Shown one piece after another: positions 15,667 through 22,302 of a DNA stretch of 26,870 bases (its first letter is position 1; every line of letters starts with the position of its first letter). The position numbers and the translations under genes were made by a program. The DNA comes from a virus. Under the pieces are notes generated by a model. That model searched no databases and had not been told where the DNA came from. It saw only the letters and a program-made list of their open reading frames with translations. The stretch covers positions 1 to 26,870 of IMG/VR virus record IMGVR_UViG_3300042561_000208; one strand, 5' to 3'.

Positions 15667-15813
15667 ATGGATAACTTCATAGAGTTTAGCGTGAGCGAGT
15701 GGGGTATAACCTTCTCAAGCGCACCGCTATACTTTAACCTACAATGGTGGCTAGTAATGGCTACAATAGGTGTTATGATAGCCCGCAAGGTTATCAAGCA
15801 TAAGAGGGGTTAA
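15667..15813 (+). CDS. Small single-span membrane protein
   Basis: A 48-residue protein starting MDNFIEFSVSEWG. Residues of about 26-40 (LQWWLVMATIGVMIA) are a hydrophobic segment followed by a basic tail (RKVIKHKRG), which suggests a single membrane span with the C-terminus in the cytoplasm. The ATG follows AAAGGATAAACTT and the stop lies 2 nt before the next gene. It could act at the host membrane early in infection, for example in exclusion or lysis timing. The family is not recognised. Confidence 0.5.
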   Translation: MDNFIEFSVSEWGITFSSAPLYFNLQWWLVMATIGVMIARKVIKHKRG

Positions 15814-15815
15814 GC

Positions 15816-16016
15816 ATGAGCGATAGCGATTACTTGCTAGTTCTTGCTCCTAATGAGTTAGACACTATCCGCACCGCGCTACGCGCTGAGAGCGATAGAT
15901 GTAAGCGACAAGGATTTGAGGGGTTAAAGACCCACACCGATAATCTTAGAGATAAGATTAGCAACATGATGATTGAACACACCTACACTAGACTTGAAAA
16001 CAAGTCTAAGGTATGA
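15816..16016 (+). CDS. Small helical protein, unknown function
   Basis: A 66-residue protein, MSDSDYLLVLAPNELDTIRT followed by a charged helix and ending RLENKSKV. The AGAGGGG ribosome-binding site lies just before the ATG, 2 nt after the upstream stop. Its last codons encode the 8-bp hairpin and -35 element of promoter P4 (15989-16017). Overlap of coding end and promoter is common in compact phage genomes. No family is recognised. Confidence 0.5.
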   Translation: MSDSDYLLVLAPNELDTIRTALRAESDRCKRQGFEGLKTHTDNLRDKISNMMIEHTYTRLENKSKV

Positions 16017-16017
16017 T
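15989..16017 (+). promoter_or_regulatory. Rightward promoter P4 over an 8-bp hairpin, before the amidoligase gene
   Basis: TAGACT (15989-15994), a 17-bp spacer and TATGAT (16012-16017). TAGACTTG-AAAA-CAAGTCTA (15989-16008) is a perfect 8-bp dyad with an AAAA loop that covers the -35 and most of the spacer, so a bound regulator would block polymerase. The leader leads straight to the TAAGGGGGTGAGATA ribosome-binding site of the amidoligase gene. Confidence 0.5.
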
Positions 16018-16054
16018 AAGATAAGGCAACGATAACACCTAAGGGGGTGAGATA

Positions 16055-17260
16055 ATGCCAGATGATAATGATGATGATTTAGTTAGTTGTGGTGAGTGTA
16101 ATACTGAGATAAATGAGGGTGATTCTTTCACTACTAACAATGGTGAGATAGTCTGCTCAGATTGTATCCAAGTGTGCCAATACTGTGAAAGCATATACAC
16201 TTCTAATGATGATTGGTATAGTGTAGGTAATGAGTATTGGTGCGAGAGTTGCTGGAGTAATGATTCTTTCACTTGTAATCGTTGCGACTACACTACCAAC
16301 TCCCACCGAGATGGTGGAACTAATGTAGGTGATGAGTATTGGTGTGAGAGTTGCGTAAGCGATAACGCCACCTATTGTGATGAGTGTGATGAATACTATC
16401 CTGATGGTGATGAGTGCTCATGTAGTCAAAACAATCGGGGCGTAGTTCATCAGTATTCATACAAACCTAACCCTGTCTTTCATGGTGGCAACGATAAGAA
16501 TCTCTACATGGGCTTTGAGTTGGAGATGTCTTTCGGTGATGACCCTGATAGGGGTGATTACAGTAGCGCCATATCTGATGTGATAGAACTAGAGCAAGCA
16601 GATGTCTGCTATCTCAAGCAAGATGGTTCTATTAGTGGCTGGGGGTATGAGTTAGTCACGCACCCACATACGCTTACTGCGTATGAGCAAGCCACCGACC
16701 TATGGAATTATATTGAGTCGTGTCGCAAGAGGGGCGCGAGAAGTTGGGATACGGATTCATGTGGGCTTCATGTCCATGTGTCGCGTAGTGCGTTCAAGTC
16801 GGGCGCTCATACGCACCGATTCTTGTCGCTCATCTATCGTAATCCGCGAGAGATGATGAAGTTAGCTGGGCGCAAGAACTCGCGCTTTGCTCGCTTTGAT
16901 GATGTCTATACGCCTGATGAGTGGGGTATCCCACAATTCAACTTGCGAGATAAAGTTCATTATGCTGGTAGAACCGAGCGATATAGTGCGGTGAATACCA
17001 ACAATGACTACACACTAGAGTTGCGCTTCTTTCGTGGCAACATGAAGCGCGAGGGTATCATGAGTGCCCTTGAGTTGTGCCACGCTTCGGTAGAATACAC
17101 ACGCAATATGAGTGTGCCTGATGTAAAGTTGGGTATGCTCAAGTGGGAGTGGTTCGCCGATTGGGTAGCCACTAACAATGGCTTATATCCTAACCTATAC
17201 CAGCGCATGTCCAAAGTGCCTAGTATATCCTTATCAACTCCAACACTAATCAATGCCTGA
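16055..17260 (+). CDS. Zinc-finger/amidoligase fusion protein
   Basis: A 401-residue protein in two parts. Residues 12-123 hold eight Cys pairs arranged as about four LIM-like or treble-clef units: C12/C15/C34/C37, C41/C44/C63/C66, C74/C77/C97/C100, C108/C111/C121/C123. Two of these units are near-repeats with a G-[ND]-EYWCESC core. From about residue 150 comes an amidoligase domain of the glutamine synthetase-like fold (Amidoligase_2): GFELEM at 153-158, KQDGS plus YELVTHP at 188-204, CGLHVHVSR at 236-244 and a later TLELRFFRGN. Family members form amide or isopeptide bonds using ATP. The next gene is a class II glutamine amidotransferase that could supply ammonia. The zinc units may bind the protein or nucleic acid target. 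Domain call is strong; substrate is unknown. Confidence 0.8.
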   Translation: MPDDNDDDLVSCGECNTEINEGDSFTTNNGEIVCSDCIQVCQYCESIYTSNDDWYSVGNEYWCESCWSNDSFTCNRCDYTTNSHRDGGTNVGDEYWCESCVSDNATYCDECDEYYPDGDECSCSQNNRGVVHQYSYKPNPVFHGGNDKNLYMGFELEMSFGDDPDRGDYSSAISDVIELEQADVCYLKQDGSISGWGYELVTHPHTLTAYEQATDLWNYIESCRKRGARSWDTDSCGLHVHVSRSAFKSGAHTHRFLSLIYRNPREMMKLAGRKNSRFARFDDVYTPDEWGIPQFNLRDKVHYAGRTERYSAVNTNNDYTLELRFFRGNMKREGIMSALELCHASVEYTRNMSVPDVKLGMLKWEWFADWVATNNGLYPNLYQRMSKVPSISLSTPTLINA

Positions 17261-17271
17261 GGGGGTGTTAT

Positions 17272-18183
17272 ATGTGTCTATTAGTAGTATGTAAGCCTAA
17301 CGCTATACCAAAGCGTGAGGAACTTACAGAGGGAGCATGTGCTAATCCACATGGCTTCGGCTTTGCTATCGTAGCAGATGGTAAAGTTATCCGCTATCGC
17401 ACAATGAGTGCCAAGAAGGCGGTGTCTAAGTTCTTAGAACTACGCGAGCAGTATCCTAGTGGCTATGCTATATGGCATGCTAGATACGCTACGCATGGTG
17501 TAAAGAACGAGGATAACTGCCACCCATATCAAGTCGGTGATGATACCAATACTTTTCTAGCGCACAATGGTGTGCTAGATACCTTCATCAGCAAGGGCGA
17601 TAAGCGTAGTGATACGCGTGTCTTTGCTGAGGATACGCTACCTAAACTCGGTGGTGTGCTCGCCCTTGAGGACGAGAACATCTATCGTATGATTGAGGGG
17701 TGGGCTAGCGGTAGCAAGATAGCCGTGCTCACCACCAATCCACAAGCCCAATACCAACTCTATCTAATCAATGAAAGACTTGGAACTTGGGACGACAATG
17801 GTGTATGGTGGAGTAATTCGAGTTATAAGCGGGCAGTAGCCACGCCACGCTCGTATTACAATCCATCACCTAACCCTATCGCTGATACAGGTGCTTTCGC
17901 AGAGGATAACTTTGCTGACGAGCAATCTTACTACGCAGAACTTCAAGCGCAGTTAGATAGCTACGCCATCATAGATGAGTGTCCCATGTGTGAAGCCTTG
18001 ATTGACATAGAAGTGTCCGTAGATTTCTGCCAATACTGCGAGGCATGCGTGTCATGTGGAGCACATCAACTAAATTGTATGTGCTACACACCCTATTCTG
18101 CCCAGCCAAAGCAACGCGAGTTTGACTTTGACAACCAATGGGTAAGAGTGTATAATAAAGACCAACAAGCACTACCTTACTAA
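17272..18183 (+). CDS. Class II glutamine amidotransferase with C-terminal zinc-binding tail
   Basis: A 303-residue protein. Cys2 follows the initiator Met, as required for the N-terminal nucleophile of class II amidotransferases. NPHGFGFAI (25-33), WHARYATHG (68-76) and LAHNG (96-100) match the glutamine-binding and oxyanion-hole motifs of the family. The enzyme should hydrolyse glutamine to ammonia. Residues 237-271 contain eight cysteines (CPMC, CQYC, CVSC, CMC), likely two zinc sites absent from simple YafJ-like members. It begins 11 nt after the amidoligase stop, behind GAGGGGGTG, so the two enzymes are almost certainly co-expressed. It might feed ammonia to the amidoligase or act on its own. 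The target is unknown. Confidence 0.82.
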   Translation: MCLLVVCKPNAIPKREELTEGACANPHGFGFAIVADGKVIRYRTMSAKKAVSKFLELREQYPSGYAIWHARYATHGVKNEDNCHPYQVGDDTNTFLAHNGVLDTFISKGDKRSDTRVFAEDTLPKLGGVLALEDENIYRMIEGWASGSKIAVLTTNPQAQYQLYLINERLGTWDDNGVWWSNSSYKRAVATPRSYYNPSPNPIADTGAFAEDNFADEQSYYAELQAQLDSYAIIDECPMCEALIDIEVSVDFCQYCEACVSCGAHQLNCMCYTPYSAQPKQREFDFDNQWVRVYNKDQQALPY

Positions 18184-18206
18184 CCAACCTAACAGAAAGA
18201 TAATCC

Positions 18207-18470
18207 ATGACTAACGAAACACTTATCGTTGGCTTAGCTGACGAACTGCGCGACATCGCTTCTTTACTTGAGACAGCGATTGAAGTAGATGATAGTTTCC
18301 CACGCGGAACTATTGTCAAAGCACTACCTAATCAGACCCGCTTCAAACCTAAGTCAATGTGGGTGTCATTGGGAGATGGCACATACAAGCACTTGACAGG
18401 TAAGAAGGGCTTAATCACTACCCATGAACGCCTTGATGGATTCGTAGATGTCATCTTCGACTCCTTCTAA
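18207..18470 (+). CDS. Small protein, unknown function
   Basis: An 87-residue protein with a helical acidic N-terminal part (LIVGLADELRDIASLLETAI) and a strand-rich C-terminal part (SMWVSLGDGTYKHLTGKKGL). The ATG follows AGAAAGATAATCC, a moderate ribosome-binding site 23 nt after the amidotransferase stop. The next ORF overlaps its end by 23 nt in another frame. It is probably part of the same transcript as the amidoligase pair, which makes an accessory role possible, but no family is recognised. Confidence 0.5.
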   Translation: MTNETLIVGLADELRDIASLLETAIEVDDSFPRGTIVKALPNQTRFKPKSMWVSLGDGTYKHLTGKKGLITTHERLDGFVDVIFDSF

Positions 18471-18672
18471 CAACAGGGCTGCTGTAGCCAAGCCATTAGC
18501 AGGTATGCTAGTGGCTGGCTATGTAGTCTTAGTATTTCCAGATGACACAGCCGAGAGCTCCCTATTCTATGGCATGTTTGACACAATAGAGAAGGCTCAA
18601 GATTGGGCTGACTTGCTAACAGGTATCGTCACGATACACCCTATCTATCAGACAACCCACAACAGGGGGTAA
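18448..18672 (+). CDS. Small protein, unknown function
   Basis: A 74-residue protein whose middle reads AGYVVLVFPDDTAESSLFYG followed by TIEKAQDWADLLTG, an alpha/beta-looking mini-domain. The ATG at 18448 overlaps the upstream gene by 23 nt and has only a weak GATGGA site. An internal ATG at 18505 is an alternative start that would avoid the overlap. The stop lies 1 nt before the WhiB-like start. The family is not recognised. Confidence 0.45.
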   Translation: MSSSTPSNNRAAVAKPLAGMLVAGYVVLVFPDDTAESSLFYGMFDTIEKAQDWADLLTGIVTIHPIYQTTHNRG

Positions 18673-18673
18673 T

Positions 18674-18997
18674 ATGAAGGGCTCTTGCTCCACACACCCG
18701 AAGCCTGACCTATGGTTTCCTGAGCAACCTAAGGGCAGACCCACTATGGCTAAGCGTAAAAGACTTGCCGATAGTGCTATGCTTGCTATTGGTATCTGCC
18801 AAGATTGCCCCATCAAAGCAGAGTGCTTAGCCGAAGGCATGAAGCCTGAGAATATAGAGTATGGTATATGGGGTGGCATGCTAGCAGGTGAGAGAATACT
18901 CATGGCTGGCATACCAACTAACCGAACTATCCGAAGCGACGCTATCACCTTCGCAGAAGGAGTAAGAGTATGGCAAGACATATCGCTCACTACATAG
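18674..18997 (+). CDS. WhiB-family iron-sulfur transcription regulator
   Basis: A 107-residue protein with the WhiB signature: C5 in GSCSTHPKPDLWFP, then C42-x2-C45-x5-C51 (CQDCPIKAEC), then the YGIWGGM turn at 63-69. Four cysteines would bind a [4Fe-4S] cluster. WhiB proteins regulate transcription by contacting sigma region 4 of the host polymerase and are characteristic of Actinobacteria and their phages. The ATG follows AGGGGGTAAT. The C-terminal tail lacks a long basic stretch, so direct DNA contact may be weak. Its presence with a phage sigma-like protein suggests control of host polymerase. The next gene overlaps its end by 28 nt. Confidence 0.85.
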   Translation: MKGSCSTHPKPDLWFPEQPKGRPTMAKRKRLADSAMLAIGICQDCPIKAECLAEGMKPENIEYGIWGGMLAGERILMAGIPTNRTIRSDAITFAEGVRVWQDISLTT

Positions 18998-19371
18998 GAG
19001 CACTAATCTTTACTATCATATTCACCATTGTGATAGTAGAACCACTAAGCACACCGCACAAGTATTCTAAGAAGGATACTTGGACAGTAGAGGATAGCAA
19101 AGGCTACGCCTACAACAGGCTATCCGAGTGGCGTGATAAACAGATGTCTTGCCTTAGTAAACTGTGGGGTAAGGAATCAGCATGGAAACCCAACGCATAC
19201 AACAAAGTAAAAGTTATGGGTAAGAATGCTGGCGGTATCCCACAGATACTAGGGCTAGACCCAGCAACACCCCCCACCAAACAGATTGACAGGGGGCTTG
19301 AGTATATATATTATAGATACGATACTCCCTGTCAAGCTTGGGCTCACTTCAAAAAGAAAGGGTGGTACTAA
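18970..19371 (+). CDS. Membrane-anchored lysozyme/transglycosylase-like peptidoglycan hydrolase
   Basis: A 133-residue protein. Residues of about 9-23 (IGALIFTIIFTIVIV) are a signal anchor or uncleaved signal. The C-terminal domain (from about 58) matches the actinobacterial lysozyme-like fold: C61-x4-WGKESAW with E69 as candidate catalytic acid, NAGGIPQ, then YIYYRYDTPCQAWAH-FKKKGWY with C121 able to pair with C61. The ATG follows AGAAGGAGTAAGAGT and overlaps the WhiB gene by 28 nt. It sits in the rightward accessory block, far from the M15 endolysin and holin. It could be a secondary lysin or part of DNA entry or superinfection control. Domain call is moderate to good. Confidence 0.65.
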   Translation: MARHIAHYIGALIFTIIFTIVIVEPLSTPHKYSKKDTWTVEDSKGYAYNRLSEWRDKQMSCLSKLWGKESAWKPNAYNKVKVMGKNAGGIPQILGLDPATPPTKQIDRGLEYIYYRYDTPCQAWAHFKKKGWY

Positions 19372-19577
19372 TGCCATCGTTAAGAAATGATTATGTTGTT
19401 CTTTGCGACTCTTGCTATAAACCTATCGAAGGTAAGTCGGTGATAGTAAATGGAAAGAAACTTATGGACACTTGGATATACCACGAATCTCCAACAGACT
19501 GCGCCAACGCAGTTGAACCAACTGAAATCAGGAGGAGGTTAGGGTGGAAGAATCTTGGAAAGAACCAAAACACATAA
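19371..19577 (+). CDS. Small cysteine-pair protein, unknown function
   Basis: A 68-residue protein starting at the ATG that overlaps the upstream stop by 1 nt (TAATG), preferred over an upstream in-frame ATG lying inside the lysozyme-like gene. VLCDSCYKPIEGKSV and a later TDC suggest a zinc ribbon. It ends in a basic tail (RRRLGWKNLGKNQNT) and overlaps the next gene by 34 nt. Coupled translation with the neighbours is likely. Function unknown. Confidence 0.5.
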   Translation: MPSLRNDYVVLCDSCYKPIEGKSVIVNGKKLMDTWIYHESPTDCANAVEPTEIRRRLGWKNLGKNQNT

Positions 19578-19789
19578 CAGAATTAAAGCCTGACTACAAG
19601 AGTGCTATGGATATTCGTGGCACACCGACAACTATATGTCCTTGTGGTAGTCAGATATGGAATCTCAAAACCATATTCGATTCTGATGATGGCACTATCG
19701 AAATGTATTTCACAGACATGGAGTGTGCCGAGTGTGGCACGCTAGCTACTGCGCCTACCCCTGCGGGTAGCACGCTGGAGGATTACTAA
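19544..19789 (+). CDS. Small zinc-ribbon protein
   Basis: An 81-residue protein starting at GTG 19544 behind a strong AGGAGGTTAG site. ICPCGSQIW and ECAECGTLA provide two cysteine pairs about 30 residues apart around a strand-rich middle, a typical zinc ribbon. Such proteins can bind nucleic acids or polymerase, but no specific family is recognised. It ends 1 nt before the FmdB-like gene. Confidence 0.55.
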   Translation: MEESWKEPKHITELKPDYKSAMDIRGTPTTICPCGSQIWNLKTIFDSDDGTIEMYFTDMECAECGTLATAPTPAGSTLEDY

Positions 19790-19790
19790 T

Positions 19791-19964
19791 ATGCCGACAT
19801 ATGAATATAGATGTGGTAAGTGTGACTCGCTTACTATACTTTCCCGCAGCGTAGATACGCGTGATGAACCAGTCACCTGTGTCTGTGGCTTTGAGTCAAC
19901 AAGAATATACACCGCAGTCGGTGTCCAATTCAAGGGCACAGGCTTCTATAAGACAGGAGGATAA
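19791..19964 (+). CDS. FmdB-like zinc-ribbon protein
   Basis: A 57-residue ORF beginning MPTYEYRCGKCDSLT, with TCVCGFEST and ending VGVQFKGTGFYKTGG. The MP-x-YEY-RC-x2-C start, second cysteine pair and F-x-G-x-GFY tail match the FmdB/zinc-ribbon regulatory family closely. It follows the upstream gene by 1 nt, and its last codons (GGAGGATAA) form the ribosome-binding site of the next gene. Function in phages is unknown. Confidence 0.7.
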   Translation: MPTYEYRCGKCDSLTILSRSVDTRDEPVTCVCGFESTRIYTAVGVQFKGTGFYKTGG

Positions 19965-20423
19965 GTGATAACTTACAACTTGAACACAGAGGATGTAAGC
20001 AATCTAATCAAGGCACATTTATGTGATGACTTAGAGATTACTACTGCTGAGGATTATACCTTAGTGCGTAGTGATAGTGATAAGTTCTATGGTATGGTTA
20101 AAACATATGAAGCTGGAAATGTAATCTTAACTAAAGATGACCATCAGAAAATCATTACTGGTGCGACTGATGATTACAATTCCCTGTTCATAGCAGTAAC
20201 GCCTGAAGGCGTGTTCCAATTTAACTTGTCGCTACTACGACTAGAGTTCGAGAACTATGTAGACCATAGTGCTGGAGTAGATATAGATGTAGCCGAGTTA
20301 GATATATCTAATGGCACACAGATACTAGAGTGGTATCCTGAGTTCGCAAGCGAGGACGATTATGTTGACGCATTGATGAGCAACGGAGATTCTATTGGCT
20401 TTGATGAGAGCGAGTCTTGGTGA
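19965..20423 (+). CDS. Acidic protein, unknown function
   Basis: A 152-residue very acidic protein starting at GTG 19965, right after the FmdB-like stop and behind CAGGAGGATAA. It is strand-rich in the middle (YNSLFIAVTPEGVFQFNLSL) and ends in Asp/Glu-rich helices (EWYPEFASEDDYVDALMSNG). High acidity is common in phage DNA mimics and anti-defence proteins, but also in ordinary small phage proteins, so no function is assigned. It is the last rightward gene and faces the sigma-like gene 17 nt away. Confidence 0.5.
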   Translation: MITYNLNTEDVSNLIKAHLCDDLEITTAEDYTLVRSDSDKFYGMVKTYEAGNVILTKDDHQKIITGATDDYNSLFIAVTPEGVFQFNLSLLRLEFENYVDHSAGVDIDVAELDISNGTQILEWYPEFASEDDYVDALMSNGDSIGFDESESW

Positions 20424-20436
20424 AGTATTGGACTTC
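20422..20436. terminator. Weak hairpin between converging genes
   Basis: GAAGT (20422-20426) and ACTTC (20432-20436) form a 5-bp stem in the 17-nt gap between the rightward and leftward early blocks. A U-rich tract is lacking apart from GTTATTCCTCT. The position is right for a bidirectional terminator, but the stem is weak. Confidence 0.25.
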
Positions 20437-20440
20437 GATG

Positions 20441-21151
20441 TTATTCCTCTCCACCTGTGCTTTCCTCGGTGGTGCTGACATCAATTCCATAATCACTACT
20501 GTTGCTCTCATCACCTTCGTTGCTATCTGGTTTATCTAAGTCCTCGTCATAGTAAGGCTTATACCCACCAAGTTTATTGACGAGTCTTTTTATCGCACGC
20601 TTGTGACGCATTCTCGCTGCGTCCTCCGTGCCCAGAGATAGAAAGTTGGCTATCTCCTTGAAGTCTAGCGACTCAGCATGGCGGAAGAATAATAACTTCC
20701 TATCCTCTTTGGAAAGCTTCCAATATGCTGAGTCAACTTCAAGTAACATAACCTGTATGTTGCCACCCTCAGCAGGCGCAGAAGGTCTGCCACCCCCACT
20801 AAGATTTAACTTCGGTGCGATATGAAAGTTACCCATCAACACAGCAGGTAACAGCACCTCAACTAAACCTGGTTCATAATAATATAAATCAGATACATCA
20901 TAGCCAACTGTCTTGGCTTTCCATCTCTGACAGTAATCCAACGCTTCGTTTCTTAGACTACGATAGATAAGGTTCTTAGCATCCTTCTCACCTATCGCTT
21001 CCCAAGTATCTAGTTTATTAGGGTGCTCAGCAAACCATTGGTATAGTGCTTGCTTGATATCCTCATACTCACAGATGGTAAACTTCTTAGAGTATTCACT
21101 AGCAACTGCTGTGACTACATACTCCCAGCGTTCGATTCTTTTCCAGTCCAT
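20441..21151 (-). CDS. Sigma factor-like transcription protein
   Basis: A 236-residue protein. Residues of about 144-195 hold a sigma region 4-like helix-turn-helix (LSKEDRKLLFFRHAESLDF, then KEIANFLSLGTEDAARMRHK). The N-terminal part (EYEDIKQALYQWFAEHP, then RSLRNEALDYCQRWKAK) resembles region 2 of extracytoplasmic-type sigma factors, and the tail is acidic and probably disordered. The ATG overlaps the upstream stop by 1 nt (TAATG). It is the last gene of the leftward early block. It probably redirects host RNA polymerase to phage promoters, perhaps those lacking clear -35 boxes at 14514-14648. That link is inference. Plain DNA-binding regulator is the alternative. Confidence 0.6.
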   Translation of the reverse strand: MDWKRIERWEYVVTAVASEYSKKFTICEYEDIKQALYQWFAEHPNKLDTWEAIGEKDAKNLIYRSLRNEALDYCQRWKAKTVGYDVSDLYYYEPGLVEVLLPAVLMGNFHIAPKLNLSGGGRPSAPAEGGNIQVMLLEVDSAYWKLSKEDRKLLFFRHAESLDFKEIANFLSLGTEDAARMRHKRAIKRLVNKLGGYKPYYDEDLDKPDSNEGDESNSSDYGIDVSTTEESTGGEE

Positions 21152-21543
21152 TATTCTTTCTCATTCTTATACTTGCGTGTCATTGTAAGTAAGTCTTCAA
21201 CTGTAATAAGATAACCCTTAGACTTATTAGGTGGCACCTCGCAGGAGATTTCCCTGCCAAGTTCAGCTATACCCTTCTTAAGTATATGTGTTGGCACGAT
21301 TACTGTTGACTGCTCTAGCACGAATGCCCAGTACGCAGCCTCGGTTACTGATAAACCTGATGGCTCCCACGCCTTAGACTTATTAAACCAACACTCAACT
21401 TCAATGTATAAGTTGTTAGTAATCCACCACTTCCTGTCGCGCTTGACTTCTACTGTGCGCCCACCAGTAAGTAACTCCTCGACCAATTGCTCACCCTTAC
21501 GACCATACCCAAAGTCTAAATCGAACGAAGAGTTCTTTACCAT
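21151..21543 (-). CDS. Putative PD-(D/E)XK-type nuclease-like protein
   Basis: A 130-residue protein starting FDLDFGYGRKGEQLVEELL, then TVEVKRDRKWW and YIEVECWF. The order of an N-terminal helix with Glu, a central Asp and a V-E-V-K strand (E32-x-K34) fits the PD-(D/E)XK fold, and a later LSVTEAAYWAFVL helix is seen in similar phage proteins. The ATG directly abuts the upstream stop. It lies among replication and nucleotide genes, so DNA processing is plausible. The catalytic set is not fully certain. Confidence 0.45.
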   Translation of the reverse strand: MVKNSSFDLDFGYGRKGEQLVEELLTGGRTVEVKRDRKWWITNNLYIEVECWFNKSKAWEPSGLSVTEAAYWAFVLEQSTVIVPTHILKKGIAELGREISCEVPPNKSKGYLITVEDLLTMTRKYKNEKE

Positions 21544-21945
21544 TTACTTATCCCACTTATCTCTGAGTACTAGCAAGGCTATGATGGCGTAGTTAGCTAA
21601 GTCCTTGAACGAATCCTCAAGGGATTCATACTCAGCCTTGCGTTGGAAGTCTATTAAGTTATTGATACGAGCAGTCTTATCGTGGATACGAACACGAAGC
21701 CCATTGAGGGCACCGCCAGGGGCATCAGCAATATTCTTAGCCCCATAATCCCTGTGCTTCTTAAGCAGGACGGACATCAACTCATCGTATACAATCCTTA
21801 CATCCTCTTCGAACTGGGTTGGGTATTGTACCCGCTCTTCCTTGCTAATAGTGGGACGCTTAGGGTCACTATCAGGATATCCTTTTCTTGATTTGTCCCA
21901 GTTATCTGGTAACCCATGCCAGCTAGGTGTTCTATAATCTGCCAT
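21544..21945 (-). CDS. DUF1599-like/all-alpha NTP pyrophosphohydrolase-like protein
   Basis: A 133-residue protein. The C-terminal ~80 residues are helical, with LKKHRDYG, then GGALNGLRVRIHDKTARINN, then ESLEDSFKDLANYAIIALLV. The pattern KHxDYG, RI-x-DK-x-xR, E-x-x-x-D-x-x-x-D-x-AxY is that of the DUF1599/nucleotide-modification-associated family, related to MazG-type all-alpha NTP pyrophosphatases. Such enzymes may adjust nucleotide pools or act in base-modification pathways. The ATG follows GAAGAGAT. No nucleobase-modifying enzyme is seen nearby, so a housekeeping nucleotide role is as likely. Confidence 0.6.
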   Translation of the reverse strand: MADYRTPSWHGLPDNWDKSRKGYPDSDPKRPTISKEERVQYPTQFEEDVRIVYDELMSVLLKKHRDYGAKNIADAPGGALNGLRVRIHDKTARINNLIDFQRKAEYESLEDSFKDLANYAIIALLVLRDKWDK

Positions 21946-21951
21946 ATCTCT

Positions 21952-22302
21952 TCACTCTCTATTCTTGAATAGTTGTTTGAGTTCTCCATCGAAGTCTTCC
22001 ATCACGCTTTCTACTATAATATCCTCAACAGTTTCACCAATCATTTCAGGGTAAACTTCTGCTGTGAATAAAGTTAAGTAAGATGATTGTGTTATCTCAC
22101 CGATATACTTTGCATCATCTCTGTTATCATATAGCCCGCGTAATAAACTACCAAGCAGTAGACGAAACCCACCTGGCAATATCATTGAAGGGTTGAACTC
22201 TTCTCCATCATCAAGCATGTGTTCAACCACAGCAAATGCATCACTTAATATTTCTCCACACTCAGGACACCTATAATTTTTACCATCAAAGAACTCAGGC
22301 AT
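21952..22302 (-). CDS. Small protein with N-terminal CPEC zinc motif, unknown function
   Basis: A 116-residue protein beginning MPEFFDGKNYRCPECGEILS, with HML about 15 residues later, a possible C2H-type zinc finger. The remainder is acidic and helical (GETVEDIIVESVMEDFDGE). Its ATG overlaps the end of the primase TOPRIM ORF by 8 nt, suggesting coupled translation with primase. No family is recognised. Confidence 0.45.
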   Translation of the reverse strand: MPEFFDGKNYRCPECGEILSDAFAVVEHMLDDGEEFNPSMILPGGFRLLLGSLLRGLYDNRDDAKYIGEITQSSYLTLFTAEVYPEMIGETVEDIIVESVMEDFDGELKQLFKNRE

